Below are positions 1 through 10,908 of a stretch of 64,000 nt of DNA, one piece after another. The stretch is from Rhizophagus irregularis (taxonomy: Eukaryota > Glomeromycota > Glomeromycetes > Glomerales > Glomeraceae): the NCBI RefSeq assembly GCF_026210795.1, contig NC_089441.1:1240001-1304000 (forward strand), in the 5' to 3' direction. The notes below the pieces were generated by a model. That model was not told where the DNA came from. It saw only the letters and a program-made list of their open reading frames with translations, and ran no database searches. Position 1 is the stretch's first letter; the number at the start of each line of letters is the position of its first letter. The translations under genes were made by a program, and so were the position numbers.

Positions 1-349
1 TCGTCTTGTTACATCTTTCCTTCCATATGTGTTCTTGTATTTTTGTCAAATATAGATCGAAAATATCTCTCAAGATTGTTTTAAATGAACTATTTTTACA
101 TACATTCATCCATTTTTCATTAATAATTCCTCTTGTAATTTCCCTGATCATATTGTGCAAAATCATGATATTAGATCGATTGGTCAATATGTCCATTAAA
201 TTTTCTTTAAATTCTTTTATTTCGTTCACGTCTTCGTCCATCATTACATATTCACATATTTCTTCAATACTATCACTGAATAACTTGCTCTCATTATAAA
301 TACCATTTTTTCCGCAAGACCATATATGTTCCCACGTCTCTATCTCTAC
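1..349 (-). pseudogene. LINE ORF2 C-terminal tail, continuing past window start
   Basis: If the 695-bp insert and one duplicated octamer are ignored, the minus-strand reading from about 341 continues the Cys motif (TWEHIWSC) and then a Lys/Asn/Glu-rich tail without a stop to base 1. This is the 3' end of the LINE coding region. The real stop and 3' UTR lie outside the window. Confidence 0.65.
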
Positions 350-1044
350 TAGGGTTGGATCGGTCCTAGCAAAGACCGGTCCTGCGTCAGTCTTGGGACC
401 GGTCTTCACGGTCTTCGGTCTGAGATCTGAGGACCGGTCTGGACCGGGACCGATCTTATATTATTAATATCCAATAAAAATGAGCCAAATTTTTGTGCTT
501 ATGTACTTCTAGGGCACGGTTTTTGCCAAAACCGATTATCAGTTCGGTTTTTAACATTTTCGCAACATTTTTTATTAAAAAAATGTGCAAAAACCTTTTT
601 TTCGTGAAATTATTAATAAAAAACGTTTTTGTAACGTTTCCTATTAATAAAATAATTAAAAAACGTGCGAAAACGTTTTTTTATTAAATTACTTAATAAA
701 AAACGCTGCAAAACGTTAATTACTTAATAAAAACGTTTTTGCAACGTTGTTTGTTAAAATAATTAAAAACGTTTGCGAAAAACATTTTTTTTTATGAACT
801 TATTAATAAAAAACATTTTCGCAACGTTTTCTATTAAAATAATTAAAAAACGTTGCGAAACGTTGTTTATTTGTTAAATTACATGTTAAAAAACGTTTCA
901 CAACGTTCTTTAATGTTTTAGAGGTCTTAAAATCATGGGGACAAAATTTCTTGAATTTAAATCGGTCCAGTCCCAGTCCGATCTGGTCCAGGTTGAAAGA
1001 CCGGTCTTTTTGGGACCGGACCGGACCAGACCGATCCAACCCTA
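350..1044. mobile_element. Non-autonomous hAT-type element, 695 bp
   Basis: Inserted in the LINE. The ends are inverted: TAGGGTTGGATCGGTC at 350 and its complement ending at 1044. The octamer ATCTCTAC flanks both sides (342-349 and 1045-1052), a perfect 8-bp target duplication typical of hAT elements. Subterminal regions carry many GGACCGGTC repeats in both orientations. The middle is a degenerate series built on AAAACGTTTTTGCAACG and ATTAATAAAAAACG. No transposase is encoded. The outermost bases match the element at 40975-42283, whose right end closely matches this left end. Confidence 0.9.
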
Positions 1045-1587
1045 ATCTCTACTATGCATCTAGGACATTTCGTATTCTGAATTCCCCAAACTTTCCTTTC
1101 GTATAAGCGCTCATAAGTGGGTAATATCTTTAAGAAATTTTTAACTCTAAATGATCTTATTGATGCATCTATCCTATTCGTAACATTTCTTTTTGTTGAA
1201 ATTTCATTATTAATCAGTCTAAACGTTTCTTTCCAATCAATCATTACATTGGCTCCATTACATTCCACGAAACAATCTTTCACGTGATCCAATAATATTA
1301 AATCGATCCTGTTTATATTGTTACTAATTGCTTTAAAACATTTTCTATATGCACCTTCTATCAAATTATAATTCCATCTTAATGCATATTCGTCCACCGC
1401 TATATTCGAATATTTTACTACTACTTCTTTGATTGAGTGTTTACATCTGATCAATTCTTTCTTTAACGCTGGTAATTTCACACTTTTCAGCACCGCCATA
1501 TCGTTCTCTTTCTTCTCGTTGATTAGTAACTTAATATTTTTTAATTCTAAAACTGTATTAATACAATTTAAGAAAATATAACACGGA
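1045..1587 (-). pseudogene. LINE ORF2 RNase H end and C-terminal Cys motif
   Basis: Bases 1499-1053 on the minus strand, plus the upstream bases to 1587, read on from the RNase H domain: VVVKYSNIAVDEYALR carries the last conserved Asp-Ala pair. The segment then reaches WGIQNTKCPRC, the first half of a C-terminal zinc-knuckle-like motif of LINE ORF2. The reading is cut by the element at 350-1044. Beyond it, bases 341-1 continue in register (EIETWEHIWSC, giving CPRC-x-HIWSC) to the window edge. Confidence 0.7.
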
Positions 1588-1831
1588 TAAGGTTACTTGT
1601 CTAAACCTCCTCAAAATCCTACGATTAGTTTCGTCAAAATTTTACTATAGATTTATTATAGTTTCGGCAGAGTTTCAGCAGTTTCGGCATTTATAATAAG
1701 TTTCGGCAGTTTCGTCTTTCTCCAAAGTTTCGCCAGTTTTTTAATATAACTTTAATATAGTTTCGGCAGAATTTCGCTTTTCGGCGAAACGCCATCTTGC
1801 CTAAACCCCTAGGTTTCGGCAAGCAACCTTA
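1588..1831. mobile_element. Small DNA transposon (MITE), 244 bp, TAAGGTTRCTTG ends
   Basis: Inserted in the LINE RNase H region. Terminal inverted repeats TAAGGTTACTTGTC and TAAGGTTGCTTGCC extend with mismatches over about 24 bases. Both sides carry the octamer AACACGGA (1580-1587 and 1832-1839), a perfect 8-bp duplication. The interior repeats TTTCGGCAG and TTTCGGCGAAAC in direct and inverted forms. There is no coding capacity. The terminal sequence differs from the TAGGGTTGG family, so this is a second hAT-like family. Confidence 0.88.
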
Positions 1832-1954
1832 AACACGGATCATCTAGTTCTCTTCTATTACTACCTATATTACTATATTCGATGAGCCATGTTAATATTT
1901 TATCGTCGGTCCTTAGATCCACTATCGTGTTGTCTGGTATAACCATCAAAGCTG

Positions 1955-4015
1955 TTATAATTCCAATGGCATAAATTTTCCTTCATTTCTTGTATTACGA
2001 ACTTTTCCTTCTATACTAAACTTTTCTTCCTTACTATTTTTTGCAAATATCTCTATCCCAAAAAATCCGTCTAAATTTAAATCTGGACCTTTTTGTATTA
2101 TACCTCCTAACTGAAGAAAAATTTCTTTATCTGTAAAATCAAAAAAATCATTATCTATAAAATTGTTTAAATTTTCATAAATTCCCATTTTTTCTATGAC
2201 ACTGTTTAACCATAACTTAGCATTTGTTCGTAAATCATTTTTATCTTTGTCAATAACCATATCGTTGATTATTATCTCCTCTTTGTTAGTGTTTGCAATT
2301 CTATGTACGCTCACATTTCTTTTATCAATATTTTCGAGCGTCATGTATGGTTTAATATATTTAATGTCTTCGTTATCTTTTTCCCATCTTCCTGGTATCG
2401 TCATAGCTATATCTTTTTCTATATAAATGTAACATTCAGAACTCCGATCTTTTTTCTTTCTGATATTATAATCACATCCTTTATAATTAATCAAAAATGG
2501 AGAATTGATTACATCGTTGTTCTCTTGTAATTTGTCATATTCTAACATATGTTTACCTATTTCGTCATAATAACGATAACGTGATTTCTTGGACCTTATG
2601 CTGCAAATATTATCATTTGAATTAATATCTCTCCATGTAATCACTTCTTTATTAGTTTCTTTTCTACTTTTTTCTGAAAGATTTTCATTACTTCTCGTTT
2701 TCTTGGTATCTTCTTTTCCCATTCTTTTGATTAACATTTCGTTATATAATTCTCTTTCTAATATACCATTTATCGTTATACGATCTCTTACAATTTTAAA
2801 CCATTTTGGTTCTATTCTCAACGCTAAGCCATTTTCTTTCAAAAAATGTGTCCATTTCATCATTTTGTCTGTATATGGTTCTATTAGTTGTTCTACGAAC
2901 ATAACACCACATTTTTTAATTCTATTTTTATAAAATTTAAATTCTTCATCTAAAACTTCTTCAATCAGAATGTGACCTCCTTTGATTCTGTGGTTTTGAA
3001 ACAAATCGTCATAATTCTCATGATCACATAAACGAAAATTCTTATAATCCAGTACTATTAATGCGTTCCCGACGAATCTTTTAGTTGTAAATTTGACTTG
3101 AGAAACTTTTTCTGCAAAACATAATGGTGTCCATATTTCTTGTTGCATCTGCTCCATTTGTATTTTAAATATTGATCTAACTATTTCATTACCGTTTGCC
3201 ATATACATTATATTTTTACTTAGACTTTCGAGCTGTAAACTAAATAGATCTTTAACTCCATATATATCTTTATCGTATATTATGCAATTAGGCAGAGTAC
3301 TTGGCATCTTACATTTATGTTTAATCAACGTATTTACTGGCGCCATTAATTGTTTAGCTTCGCTCTCTGTAATTACTACTCCCTGTAATTGGTATTCTAA
3401 CGCCGGTATCATATTAATATTCCACAGTTTACATACTTGTTTATCTGTTATTATTTTCCTATTCATTATTTTGACAAAGCCTTCTATCATATCTTTCATT
3501 TTTTTAATATGAACTGCTCTGTTATTATTGTACGTAAAGAAAATTCCTAAAAATCTGTTACCATTTTTTGAATTAATTTTTTCTATTTTTTGCCCCTCTA
3601 TTATCATCTCTCTTTTCTCCGCACTGTTTATTCTAATTATTTCATATTTTTTTGGATTTGCTTTTATATCATTTAATTTATAAAAACTATGACATATCTC
3701 TAACATATCCATCATTTGGTCATGTAATCTACTTATTAGTGTCGTGTCATCCATAAACGCAATCGCGTTAATTGAAATACTATGATTTGTCACCTCCTCT
3801 TTTGTTATGTTTTCTTTGAACTCCGACTTAATTTCATAGCCTACTTGTTTTCTCATGTCATCTAATTTACATAACAATGGGTCGTAAAAAATTCTCCATA
3901 GTATTGGAGACCACACCTCTCCCTGATCGATTCTGTCTTCAACTTTATATTTCTCGGTTAAATTATTATTAACTATTACTCTATTGAATTTATTGTGAGA
4001 TATGTCTAAAACCAA
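1955..4015 (-). pseudogene. LINE ORF2 reverse transcriptase, C-terminal part, and RNase H start
   Basis: In register with the preceding segment. DQGEVWSPILWRIFYDPLL is motif B (usual form QGxxxSP). NAIAFMDDTTLISR is motif C, with FMDD in place of the usual YADD or FADD but both Asp present. Thumb sequence follows to about residue 300, then about 300 residues of poorly conserved connection. Near the end, LNLDGFFGIEIFAKN looks like the first catalytic strand of an RNase H domain. The frame ends at 1955, and the RNase H reading continues in another frame (residues ITALMVIPDNTIVDLRTDDK), so a frameshift lies at about 1960. Confidence 0.8.
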
Positions 4016-4024
4016 ATTTATCCA

Positions 4025-4813
4025 TTATTCTGGTAACTTTATGCGCTCCATTCCTTTCTTCAAACTCTTTGAGCTTACGGAATCATATGCTTTACTTATG
4101 TCCATTAGCACTATCCACGCTTCTTTTTTGTTAATATTAGCATTCTCGATTATTGCTTGTAAAATTTTAATTGGCTCAAATGTACTTTCATATTTTAATG
4201 CCACAAAATTTTTTCCTCTTAAAATATTATATTTTGTTATGATATCGTTCAAACGATTTGTAAGTATTTTAATCACGATTTTTCTTGCTGTTTCGATTAA
4301 CATTATTGGACGCGTTAATTTTAAATCTCTATTCCACTCCATTGTTTTTTTGATTGGATATATTATTCCATCTTTCCATTCCTTTGGCCATGTTCCTTCT
4401 TTTATTACGAGGTTTATTATTTCTATTAATGCTTTCTTCGTGTAATATCCGCTTTTCTTCCAGAAATCGTAAGGAATACCGCTTGCACCAGCTGCTTTGT
4501 CATATTTGACGTTTTTTAATGTTAAATCACATTCTATAAGTGTCACCTCATCACATAAATGATCATATATATGTTCATCAACAGTTTCTAGTTTGTTGTA
4601 ATACGGTTCCCAGTTTTTACCAAACTCTTCTTCATCAAATTTTCTTGTGCACGTCCAATTTTTATAATGTTCTACTACTTCGTCCTTTATTTCTTCATGA
4701 TTTGTAATTATTCTAACCCTGTCTTCACTTGTTTTCTGGCAACTATCTATTTTGATTTGTCCTCTTCTTTTATCCATGATTCTAATAATCATTTCTTTTA
4801 AATCTGTTGTCAT
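4025..4813 (-). pseudogene. LINE ORF2 reverse transcriptase, N-terminal motifs
   Basis: Reverse transcriptase motifs 1 to A. KAAGASGIPYDFWKKSG matches the finger block of LINE polymerases, RPIMLIETARKIVIKILTNRL matches motif 2, and VLMDISKAYDSV is motif A, with the catalytic Asp in MDISKAYD. The frame stops at LPE followed by TAA near 4022. The next frame, starting at 4015, is in the same register, so a single nonsense change separates the two polymerase halves. It would copy element RNA at the nicked target. Confidence 0.85.
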
Positions 4814-5096
4814 TAGTTGTTCCTGTCTTTCTAATTTTTCTCTATTGCCAGACTATTTTCATATTGTTGTACGTTTACCATATCACACAACAATCTATTT
4901 TTTTCCTTTTCTATCTTGACTTTAGATATATTTATCGATGTACTGTCTTCTAGGTTATCGTGCAAAGTATTGTATTATTTTTCGTCTCTGTTGTCATCTT
5001 CATATTACAGATATCGTTAAATCTATTTACTAGTATCTTATAGTTAGTAATTACTTTCCTTTCTCTTGCACCAAAATTTTCCATTACATCCAAATT

Positions 5097-5792
5097 CTAT
5101 CTTGTTTCTATGTTGAATTCATTTTTTTCCATTACCAGTTTGCTCCATTTTTTCCAGCATTGTTCTATTTCTTTAATAATTTTTAATTTGATCTTGACTC
5201 TATCGCAATCGGACATTTCTTTGATGTTCAAGTTGTATTCTTTCTTCGTATTCGTTGTGGTATTGTTCTTTACTCTTAATTCTTGTTTCATTTCAGTTAT
5301 TTCTTTTGTTATTACATTTTTTAGCTTGATCCATTTTTTGTCTGTTTCACTTATTATTTCTTCATTATTTTCTTCATTTTCGTCCATATCCATTTGTCTT
5401 TCTATAATACTATTTTCTACTCTTTCCGCAATTTCTTCCCATTCTTTACCTGAAAACTTGTTTCTAAAGTATCCTGTGTCTTTTCCCTTATTATTATTTG
5501 ATATTGTTGTCTCGTTATCTATTTTAATAGTTACCGTTAATGCTTTGTGGTCTATCAATAATTTGTTTTCTACATTTAATACTTCGTGTTCTTCAATTCT
5601 CTGAAGCATTTCGCTATTCACAAAAATGTAATCTATTCTTGTACTTATTGTTCCGTTTGTCCATGTGTCAATCGGATCATCGTTGTTGAAAAAACAGTGG
5701 ATGTCTACCATATTATAACTGTCTAACATTTCTAAAAATATATTTTTATCTTTTTTCCCTTTGTTTTGTCTTTGTTCGTTGAAATCTCCCAT
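5097..5792 (-). pseudogene. LINE ORF2 endonuclease C-terminal part and linker
   Basis: Continues the endonuclease. VMGDFNEQR (the first M of the frame lies in this block) is the GDFN motif with catalytic Asp and Asn. Further on, DTWTNGTISTRIDYIFVN is the conserved RIDYIF block, and LLIDHKALTVTI carries the terminal SDH-like motif as IDH. Residues 90-231 are a charged linker. The frame closes at a TAG in ETR-stop, after which about 280 bases contain recognisable continuation in two different frames with further stops. This copy cannot make a full ORF2. Confidence 0.8.
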
Positions 5793-5842
5793 TACTATTA
5801 CATCTAAATTTTCATTTTTCCCATTATCTATCCATCTATCTA

Positions 5843-6895
5843 CTATTGATATAATTTCCTTTTTTTGTTTTTGTTGTTACCGACCATGTAGATATTTATA
5901 ATTCTTATCGACTTTTTATTTCCTTTAAGTAAAATATCTATTGATTGTGCGTATCCTTCTATTTCTTGATAATTAATCGTTCGTACTTCTGTCCAATATT
6001 TTTGTATTAAAATTTGACTTCCTTTGCTTTTTTCTTCTTCAGCGCTGTTGTTCCTAATCATCATATTTTCCCATTCTCTATATATGTATTTTCCTTTCGA
6101 TTTTTTAATTTTTGTTTCGTTAATTCCCGCTACATCCCAATTTTCTTTTTTGATAAAATTTTTTAATCTCTCTTGTTTGTTATCTGTTCCTTTATCATCA
6201 TTTAGTCCCCTTATATTTATACATCCTATTTTTATTTTATTATTGATTTTGTTATTGTTTATATTTTTATCTGTTTTTTTGTTTTTTATGATTTTATTTT
6301 TTTCTATATAATTTTTTAGCGTATCGTTATCGTCCAAAGTCTCCTCCTCATACATACTCCTCAAATGTGAAGTTGATTCAATATCTATGTCCATAATGGA
6401 CCCCGTTTCCTCCTCTTCTATCATTATCGTAGTTTGTTTGTCTATGTTTGTATCTGCCGATGTATTGTCCAGAGTCCTTCTCTCCTCCGTATTTTCCTTC
6501 ACTTCTGTTTTGATGTTCTTCTCTTCTTTTGTTAGATTCTTGTTGTTGTGTGTATCTATTATATCCTTGTTGAGTGTTGTAATTTCTATAGTTGCCGAAT
6601 CCTCTCCCGTTTGGTCTTCTGTCATAGTTTCTTCCACTAACTCTAAATTCTTGTCGTTTATCATTGTGTCTATTGTGTCTTGGGTATGATATAAATCTTG
6701 GATCGTAATCTTGTTCATAAAAGTTATTATTTCTGTTATGTCTATGTTCATTGGGTCGTCCTGTCTGTTGTCGGTATTGTGGGTTATATACGTTGTTGTA
6801 TTGTCTTCGTCCTCTTTGTTCCCCTTCAAATCTATAATCACTTGCGTCTTGTCTACCATTATTTCTTCCGTGTTGATAATTTGATTTCCTTCCAT
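5843..6895 (-). pseudogene. LINE ORF2 N-terminus: start of endonuclease domain
   Basis: The first part of ORF2, 350 codons. Residues 1-215 are acidic, Thr/Asn/Asp-rich low complexity. From about residue 220 it reads KIGCINIRGLNDDKG and then WDVAGINETKI, the first two conserved blocks of the exonuclease-endonuclease-phosphatase fold (the N of the first block and the catalytic E of NETKI). The frame ends in an A-run (T-run 5860-5866 on the plus strand), and the rest of the domain continues in another frame just downstream, so a one-base length change broke it. In an active LINE this domain nicks target DNA to prime reverse transcription. Confidence 0.8.
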
Positions 6896-8366
6896 TGTAC
6901 CTTCTGTTGAAGTTTTGTTGGCTGGTCCAAAAGGGCTGCCCGATGTAGCCTTTATTCCATGTGAAGCACTTGTTATTTACTAAAAAATGTATTTTCATAG
7001 CGTTGTCTCTTTCCTGTCCATTTTTGAAGTATACTGTAATTGTTTTTCTTCCTTTTTGTTTGTCTTCATTGATATACCACTCTTTAGCCTTTACGTTGTT
7101 TAGATTTTCATGAATGTCTTTATAGTCTATTCCCATGTCTACGTCTATAAGTTTGGCCATGTATTTCTTCCTTTCCTGTTTCTGTTCTGCCATTAAATTT
7201 TGGGGTATTATCGTGATTCTATTGCCATTTTTATCAATTGGTATAGACCATGTATCTCTTAATTGTGCATCGTTGCATTTTAAATCTATTAATACACTTT
7301 TGTGTCGTTTGCTTCTATCTTTTGATGTTTTGGTATTGTTAAAAACTCTGTTGGTACTACCCAATCCATAGTTATCTAATGCAGCGCTTATGTCACTGTT
7401 GCTGATTTTGATCGGTATATTTTGAATATCGCATTTTAACGGGTCATTGATCGTCACTTCCTTTTCTTGATCCGGGTAGAATCTGCCCACGTTGTTACTA
7501 ATCGTTTCGCTATTGGTCAACCTTGTTCTTTCTTCTTTTGTTGCAAACATTACGTATATGTATGTATTACCGTTCTTATTTGAGATGTCAGTCCTAAATC
7601 TTTCTTTGTTAAAAATTTTTTCAAGTTCATTTTCTATTTCCTCTTTTGATAATTTTTGTGTGTTAATGTTGATCTTTGCGTAATATCTTGTTCTAACGTT
7701 TGTAAAATTTTTTTCGTGCATTGATATGTTGTTTCCATTGGCTGTTAATGTAACTCCTTCCATATCATTTTTATCTATCTGTTTTTCGTTCACGTGACAT
7801 CTCTTTTTTCCTTCGCTCTTAGAGCCTTCGCCTTTGGAGGTGTTATCGTTATCGTCTTCTATCGTTATAAGTTGTCCTGTAGGTACCTTCGTTGTAGTAT
7901 TATATTCTGGTCTGTCGTTTGTTCCTACTTCTATATTGGCCATGTGTTGGTTTATTGGCATAGCTTTAAAATATTCTTCCATTTCTTTATCTTGTTTTCG
8001 GAGTTTATCTTTAGTTATATGTAACTCATGTTGTAAGGCATTTCCTTGTGAATAAAGTTGTTGCAATTCATGGTCAAAATGTTGTCTTTCATTTTCAGTA
8101 ACTTTTTTATAAAATGCCTCCATTGCATCTTTTTGTTTCGTTAGGCAGACTGTGACCACAGCTCTTATTAACGCCGCTGTTATAACGTCAGTTCCCATAA
8201 ATATTGCTATATCATGGTCTTGTGCTTCTAGTTCCCAACCTGCGTTTTTTAGAATCTCTGTGCGTTCTTTTTCACTTTTGTATACGTATCCTTCTAGCGT
8301 TGCGAAGTCTAAAGTTGAGACTGATACTCCCATTATTATAATTTGCTGCGGATTTCTATTGATCAA
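6378..8366 (-). CDS. LINE ORF1 protein (nucleic-acid-binding type)
   Basis: An intact 662-residue frame upstream of ORF2, in the position of a LINE ORF1. About residues 85-135 are rich in charged and Gln residues in a coiled-coil pattern. Residues 220-480 hold a compact alpha/beta region that could be RRM-like. The last 170 residues are strongly enriched in Arg, Asn, Tyr, Gln and Gly, as in RNA-binding tails. No CCHC knuckle is visible. The expected role is binding element RNA in a ribonucleoprotein. Its last 170 codons overlap the start of ORF2 in another frame. The frame is open although the rest of the element is broken. Confidence 0.75.
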   Translation of the reverse strand: MINRNPQQIIIMGVSVSTLDFATLEGYVYKSEKERTEILKNAGWELEAQDHDIAIFMGTDVITAALIRAVVTVCLTKQKDAMEAFYKKVTENERQHFDHELQQLYSQGNALQHELHITKDKLRKQDKEMEEYFKAMPINQHMANIEVGTNDRPEYNTTTKVPTGQLITIEDDNDNTSKGEGSKSEGKKRCHVNEKQIDKNDMEGVTLTANGNNISMHEKNFTNVRTRYYAKININTQKLSKEEIENELEKIFNKERFRTDISNKNGNTYIYVMFATKEERTRLTNSETISNNVGRFYPDQEKEVTINDPLKCDIQNIPIKISNSDISAALDNYGLGSTNRVFNNTKTSKDRSKRHKSVLIDLKCNDAQLRDTWSIPIDKNGNRITIIPQNLMAEQKQERKKYMAKLIDVDMGIDYKDIHENLNNVKAKEWYINEDKQKGRKTITVYFKNGQERDNAMKIHFLVNNKCFTWNKGYIGQPFWTSQQNFNRRYNGRKSNYQHGRNNGRQDASDYRFEGEQRGRRQYNNVYNPQYRQQTGRPNEHRHNRNNNFYEQDYDPRFISYPRHNRHNDKRQEFRVSGRNYDRRPNGRGFGNYRNYNTQQGYNRYTQQQESNKRREEHQNRSEGKYGGEKDSGQYIGRYKHRQTNYDNDRRGGNGVHYGHRY

Positions 8367-8596
8367 TGAAAGTCTTCGATTCGATGTACTATCTTGCGTA
8401 AAAAGCTAATGCCTCTCTCACAGTAATAATTAGGAAATTCTAAATTAATTGCAAAAACCGGCGCTTTAATTACGATCATGTTAATACTAATAATTGTAAG
8501 AACGATTAAATTATACAATATTATATTATACTATTAGGAATAATTTTCCTTCATATTAAGTAACTTAGTAAATTGAAGTTTATTGCTAAGTTCTCT

Positions 8597-9236
8597 GAGT
8601 GTATATTCAAATCCGGTCGCATACCTTCAGTACAGTCATGTGCATTTTATGATCTCTCATTCCGGCTAAATTTCAAGAATCATGAGTCATCAACTTAATC
8701 GTAGATTGGATTTAATAACATAGGCACCCTTTTACATTTTTTTTTTTATTCGCATTATTTTTGTCTTTATTGTATTTTTTTCGCGTTATTTTCTTTTTTT
8801 TCACGCCATTTTTTCTTATTTTTTTTTACATTGCACTTCTACCTTTTTCTTTACAAATATGACTCGCTCTACACGTTAGTTATATTCCTTTACCTTATTA
8901 AAAGTGCCATGAAATATTAAATAATAATAAATTTATTTTTTTCAGATTCTTATTATTATCTTCGAAAAAAACCTTTACAATAAAATGATTACATAGTTTC
9001 TTGTTTAGTTCATTTATAGCAAAATAATTTTGTTAAACTATTTATTGTAAAGTTATAAAATTCTTAAAATTATTATTACGAAATTTAAAGTTAAAAAATT
9101 TTTAAAAAAATTCAGACAGTTCGTTATATTCAAACTCAATAAGTAATTAGAGTCAGGTGAGATCGGAGTCCGGTGACTGTCTACATAAAATGCACATGAC
9201 TGTACTCAAGTATGCGACCGGGCACCTAGTGCACTG
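8597..9236. mobile_element. Inverted-repeat DNA element, about 640 bp
   Basis: Long terminal inverted repeats: CCGGTCGCATAC-CTTCAGTACAGTCATGTGC near 8613 and the matching complement ending near 9221, followed inward by ATTTTATG on both sides. Including weaker outer matches (GAGTG/CAGTG) the repeats are about 50 bp. The interior is T-rich and A-rich low complexity without an open frame. No convincing flanking duplication was found, so the outer limits are uncertain. Confidence 0.75.
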
Positions 9237-10120
9237 AATAAGATATTACCGGTTCTTTGAATAAACGTTCATACATTGTATATCTTTCGTTTTGCATCCT
9301 AAAGAAAAGTTTGTTTTTATCATTGTTTTGTTTATACTGCATAGCAAATTATGAATTACTTTGCAGAAACTTTTAAAATCGAAATCACATCGTGACCAAG
9401 TTGAAATTTTATCACAGACCTTATAACCAAGACTTGGTCATGATATGGTTTAAAACGGCCACGATAAGTTTAAGATAATCGTATGTATAAAGTTACTGCG
9501 TATTAAGGAAATCGACACCTGATTTATTCGGGTCGTACAAAAATAGTATTTGAAATCGCAAAAAATAAATATATGACAAATATTAAAGAGTTATAATTTA
9601 TTTATTTAAAATATGTTGTAAAGTGTTGTATAAAATTTATTAAATTGTTCTATTCTAAAATCGAATAATACTCAAAATCCATTCTTTACTGAAATGTATC
9701 AAATTGTGTCCAAATAGTAAACAAATCGTGGCCAAATCACTGGCCAAATCGTGCAAGTAGACGATTATTACTGAAAATTCACGGCTACATGCAGTTACTG
9801 CGCATTAAGACGATCGCAGATCAATTTTTCGATTAATCCAACAAATCGTTACGAATTTATTATCAAAGTCGTTACGATTTTTTTTAAACTTCTTAACCAT
9901 TTGATAAAATTTAATAAATGTATTGTATAAATAATTAATAAAATTTAATCAATATATTGTAAATATCTTGTAAATACATAATTAAACTACATTGTTAAAT
10001 TTTAGTAAATACATAATTAATATTTGTATTGAAACAATTCTATATATTGATATAATAAAGAAATACTTGTTCCTCATATAAAAAATAATTTCCAAATTCG
10101 GGACTATTACTGGTGTACCA
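9237..10120. other. AT-rich intergenic stretch with a repeated AGTTACTGCG motif
   Basis: No gene is visible. The motif AGTTACTGCGTATTAAG at about 9493 recurs as AGTTACTGCGCATTAAG at about 9798, each next to an ATCG-containing segment, and AAATCGTGGCC-type words recur between them. This suggests an old, diverged repeat rather than a coding or regulatory unit. Confidence 0.5.
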
Positions 10121-10220
10121 TTCATATCAACTTCACTTTATAAGATATATCTTAAAGATTCAATTCAGCATCCTCGCCCATTAAAATAAAATTTGAAGGT
10201 GAAACTACAAAAAAAAATAT

Positions 10221-10908
10221 AAGAAACAGTTAATAATTGTTTCTTTAACTAAGAGATCAAGTTTCAAAGTTCAAATAATATCAAGACTTACACAGCTTAT
10301 CTATTATGAAACGAAGCTGAGCCCTAAAAAATGGTTAGAACAGTAAGTAAACCATTTTTCAATTTGATAAAAAGTCAAAGTTTCAAAATAATTCTGAAAT
10401 TTACCATATGTCTTTAAATTCCAAATGTCAAACTACAAAAGAAAAAAGTAACATTAGCCTTAACCCTACAAAAGGAGGATAAAAAAGAAACCTTAATGAA
10501 TGTTACTTTAAAAATTTAACTTTTGAAGTCCAACTTCGAAACTTACTCAATGTTCCATTCAGATACAAATATGTAGAATATGAAAACATGATAAAAAATT
10601 TTCAAATGTTTCAAAAACTCAAAAATCGGAACTGGCTGTCTAAGAAAAAGAAAGAACAGTTAATAACAGTTTGTTATTAAAAGTAAATGAATTAAAGAAA
10701 AGAAAACAAAGAACAAAAAACTCACCAAAATTCGCGTCCTAAAAGTTAAAGAGGCAGCCTCTAAAAAAGGAAAATGAAATGTTTGTGACATTTCATTGAA
10801 AAAAACAATATTAATGAATCCACTTACCGAAATCCAAATCCACGACCAAAACTGTACGAGACCTACAAAAGAAAAGAAACTAAGATAATGTTAGTAAATA
10901 TTTCTTTT
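10221..10908 (-). repeat. Hairpins at the 3' ends of successive introns
   Basis: Perfect inverted repeats follow each other, one per intron, each 2-20 bases from a 3' splice site on the minus strand: 10221-10228 with 10238-10245; 10327-10336 with 10350-10359; 10446-10455 with 10499-10508; 10661-10668 with 10672-10679; 10773-10782 with 10788-10797; 10872-10879 with 10901-10908. Arms are 8-10 bp and loops run from 3 to 43 bases. Arm sequences differ (AAGAAACA, AAAAATGGTT, AAGTAACATT, TAATAACA, AATGAAATGT, AAAAGAAA) while pairing is kept. Confidence 0.75.

Larger units (their letters stand above)
1..8410 (-). mobile_element. LINE-type non-LTR retrotransposon, decayed, 3' end beyond window
   Basis: A minus-strand retrotransposon. 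ORF1 (8366-6378) is followed by an overlapping ORF2 that encodes, in order, an apurinic-type endonuclease, a reverse transcriptase, an RNase H-like domain and a C-terminal Cys-rich motif. Order and overlap fit LINEs of the I/L1-like type with RNase H. The copy is dead: ORF2 has frameshifts (near 5860, 4980 and 1960), stops (near 5100 and 4022), and two foreign DNA elements inserted at 350-1044 and 1588-1831. The 5' limit is set only by the ORF1 start, and no target duplication could be found because the 3' end lies outside the window. Confidence 0.85.

Noticed and set aside
2196-8055. Plus-strand frames across the LINE
   Set aside because: They are antisense shadows of ORF1 and ORF2, rich in Phe, Leu, Ser and Ile as expected from the complement of Lys/Asn/Glu-rich coding sequence.
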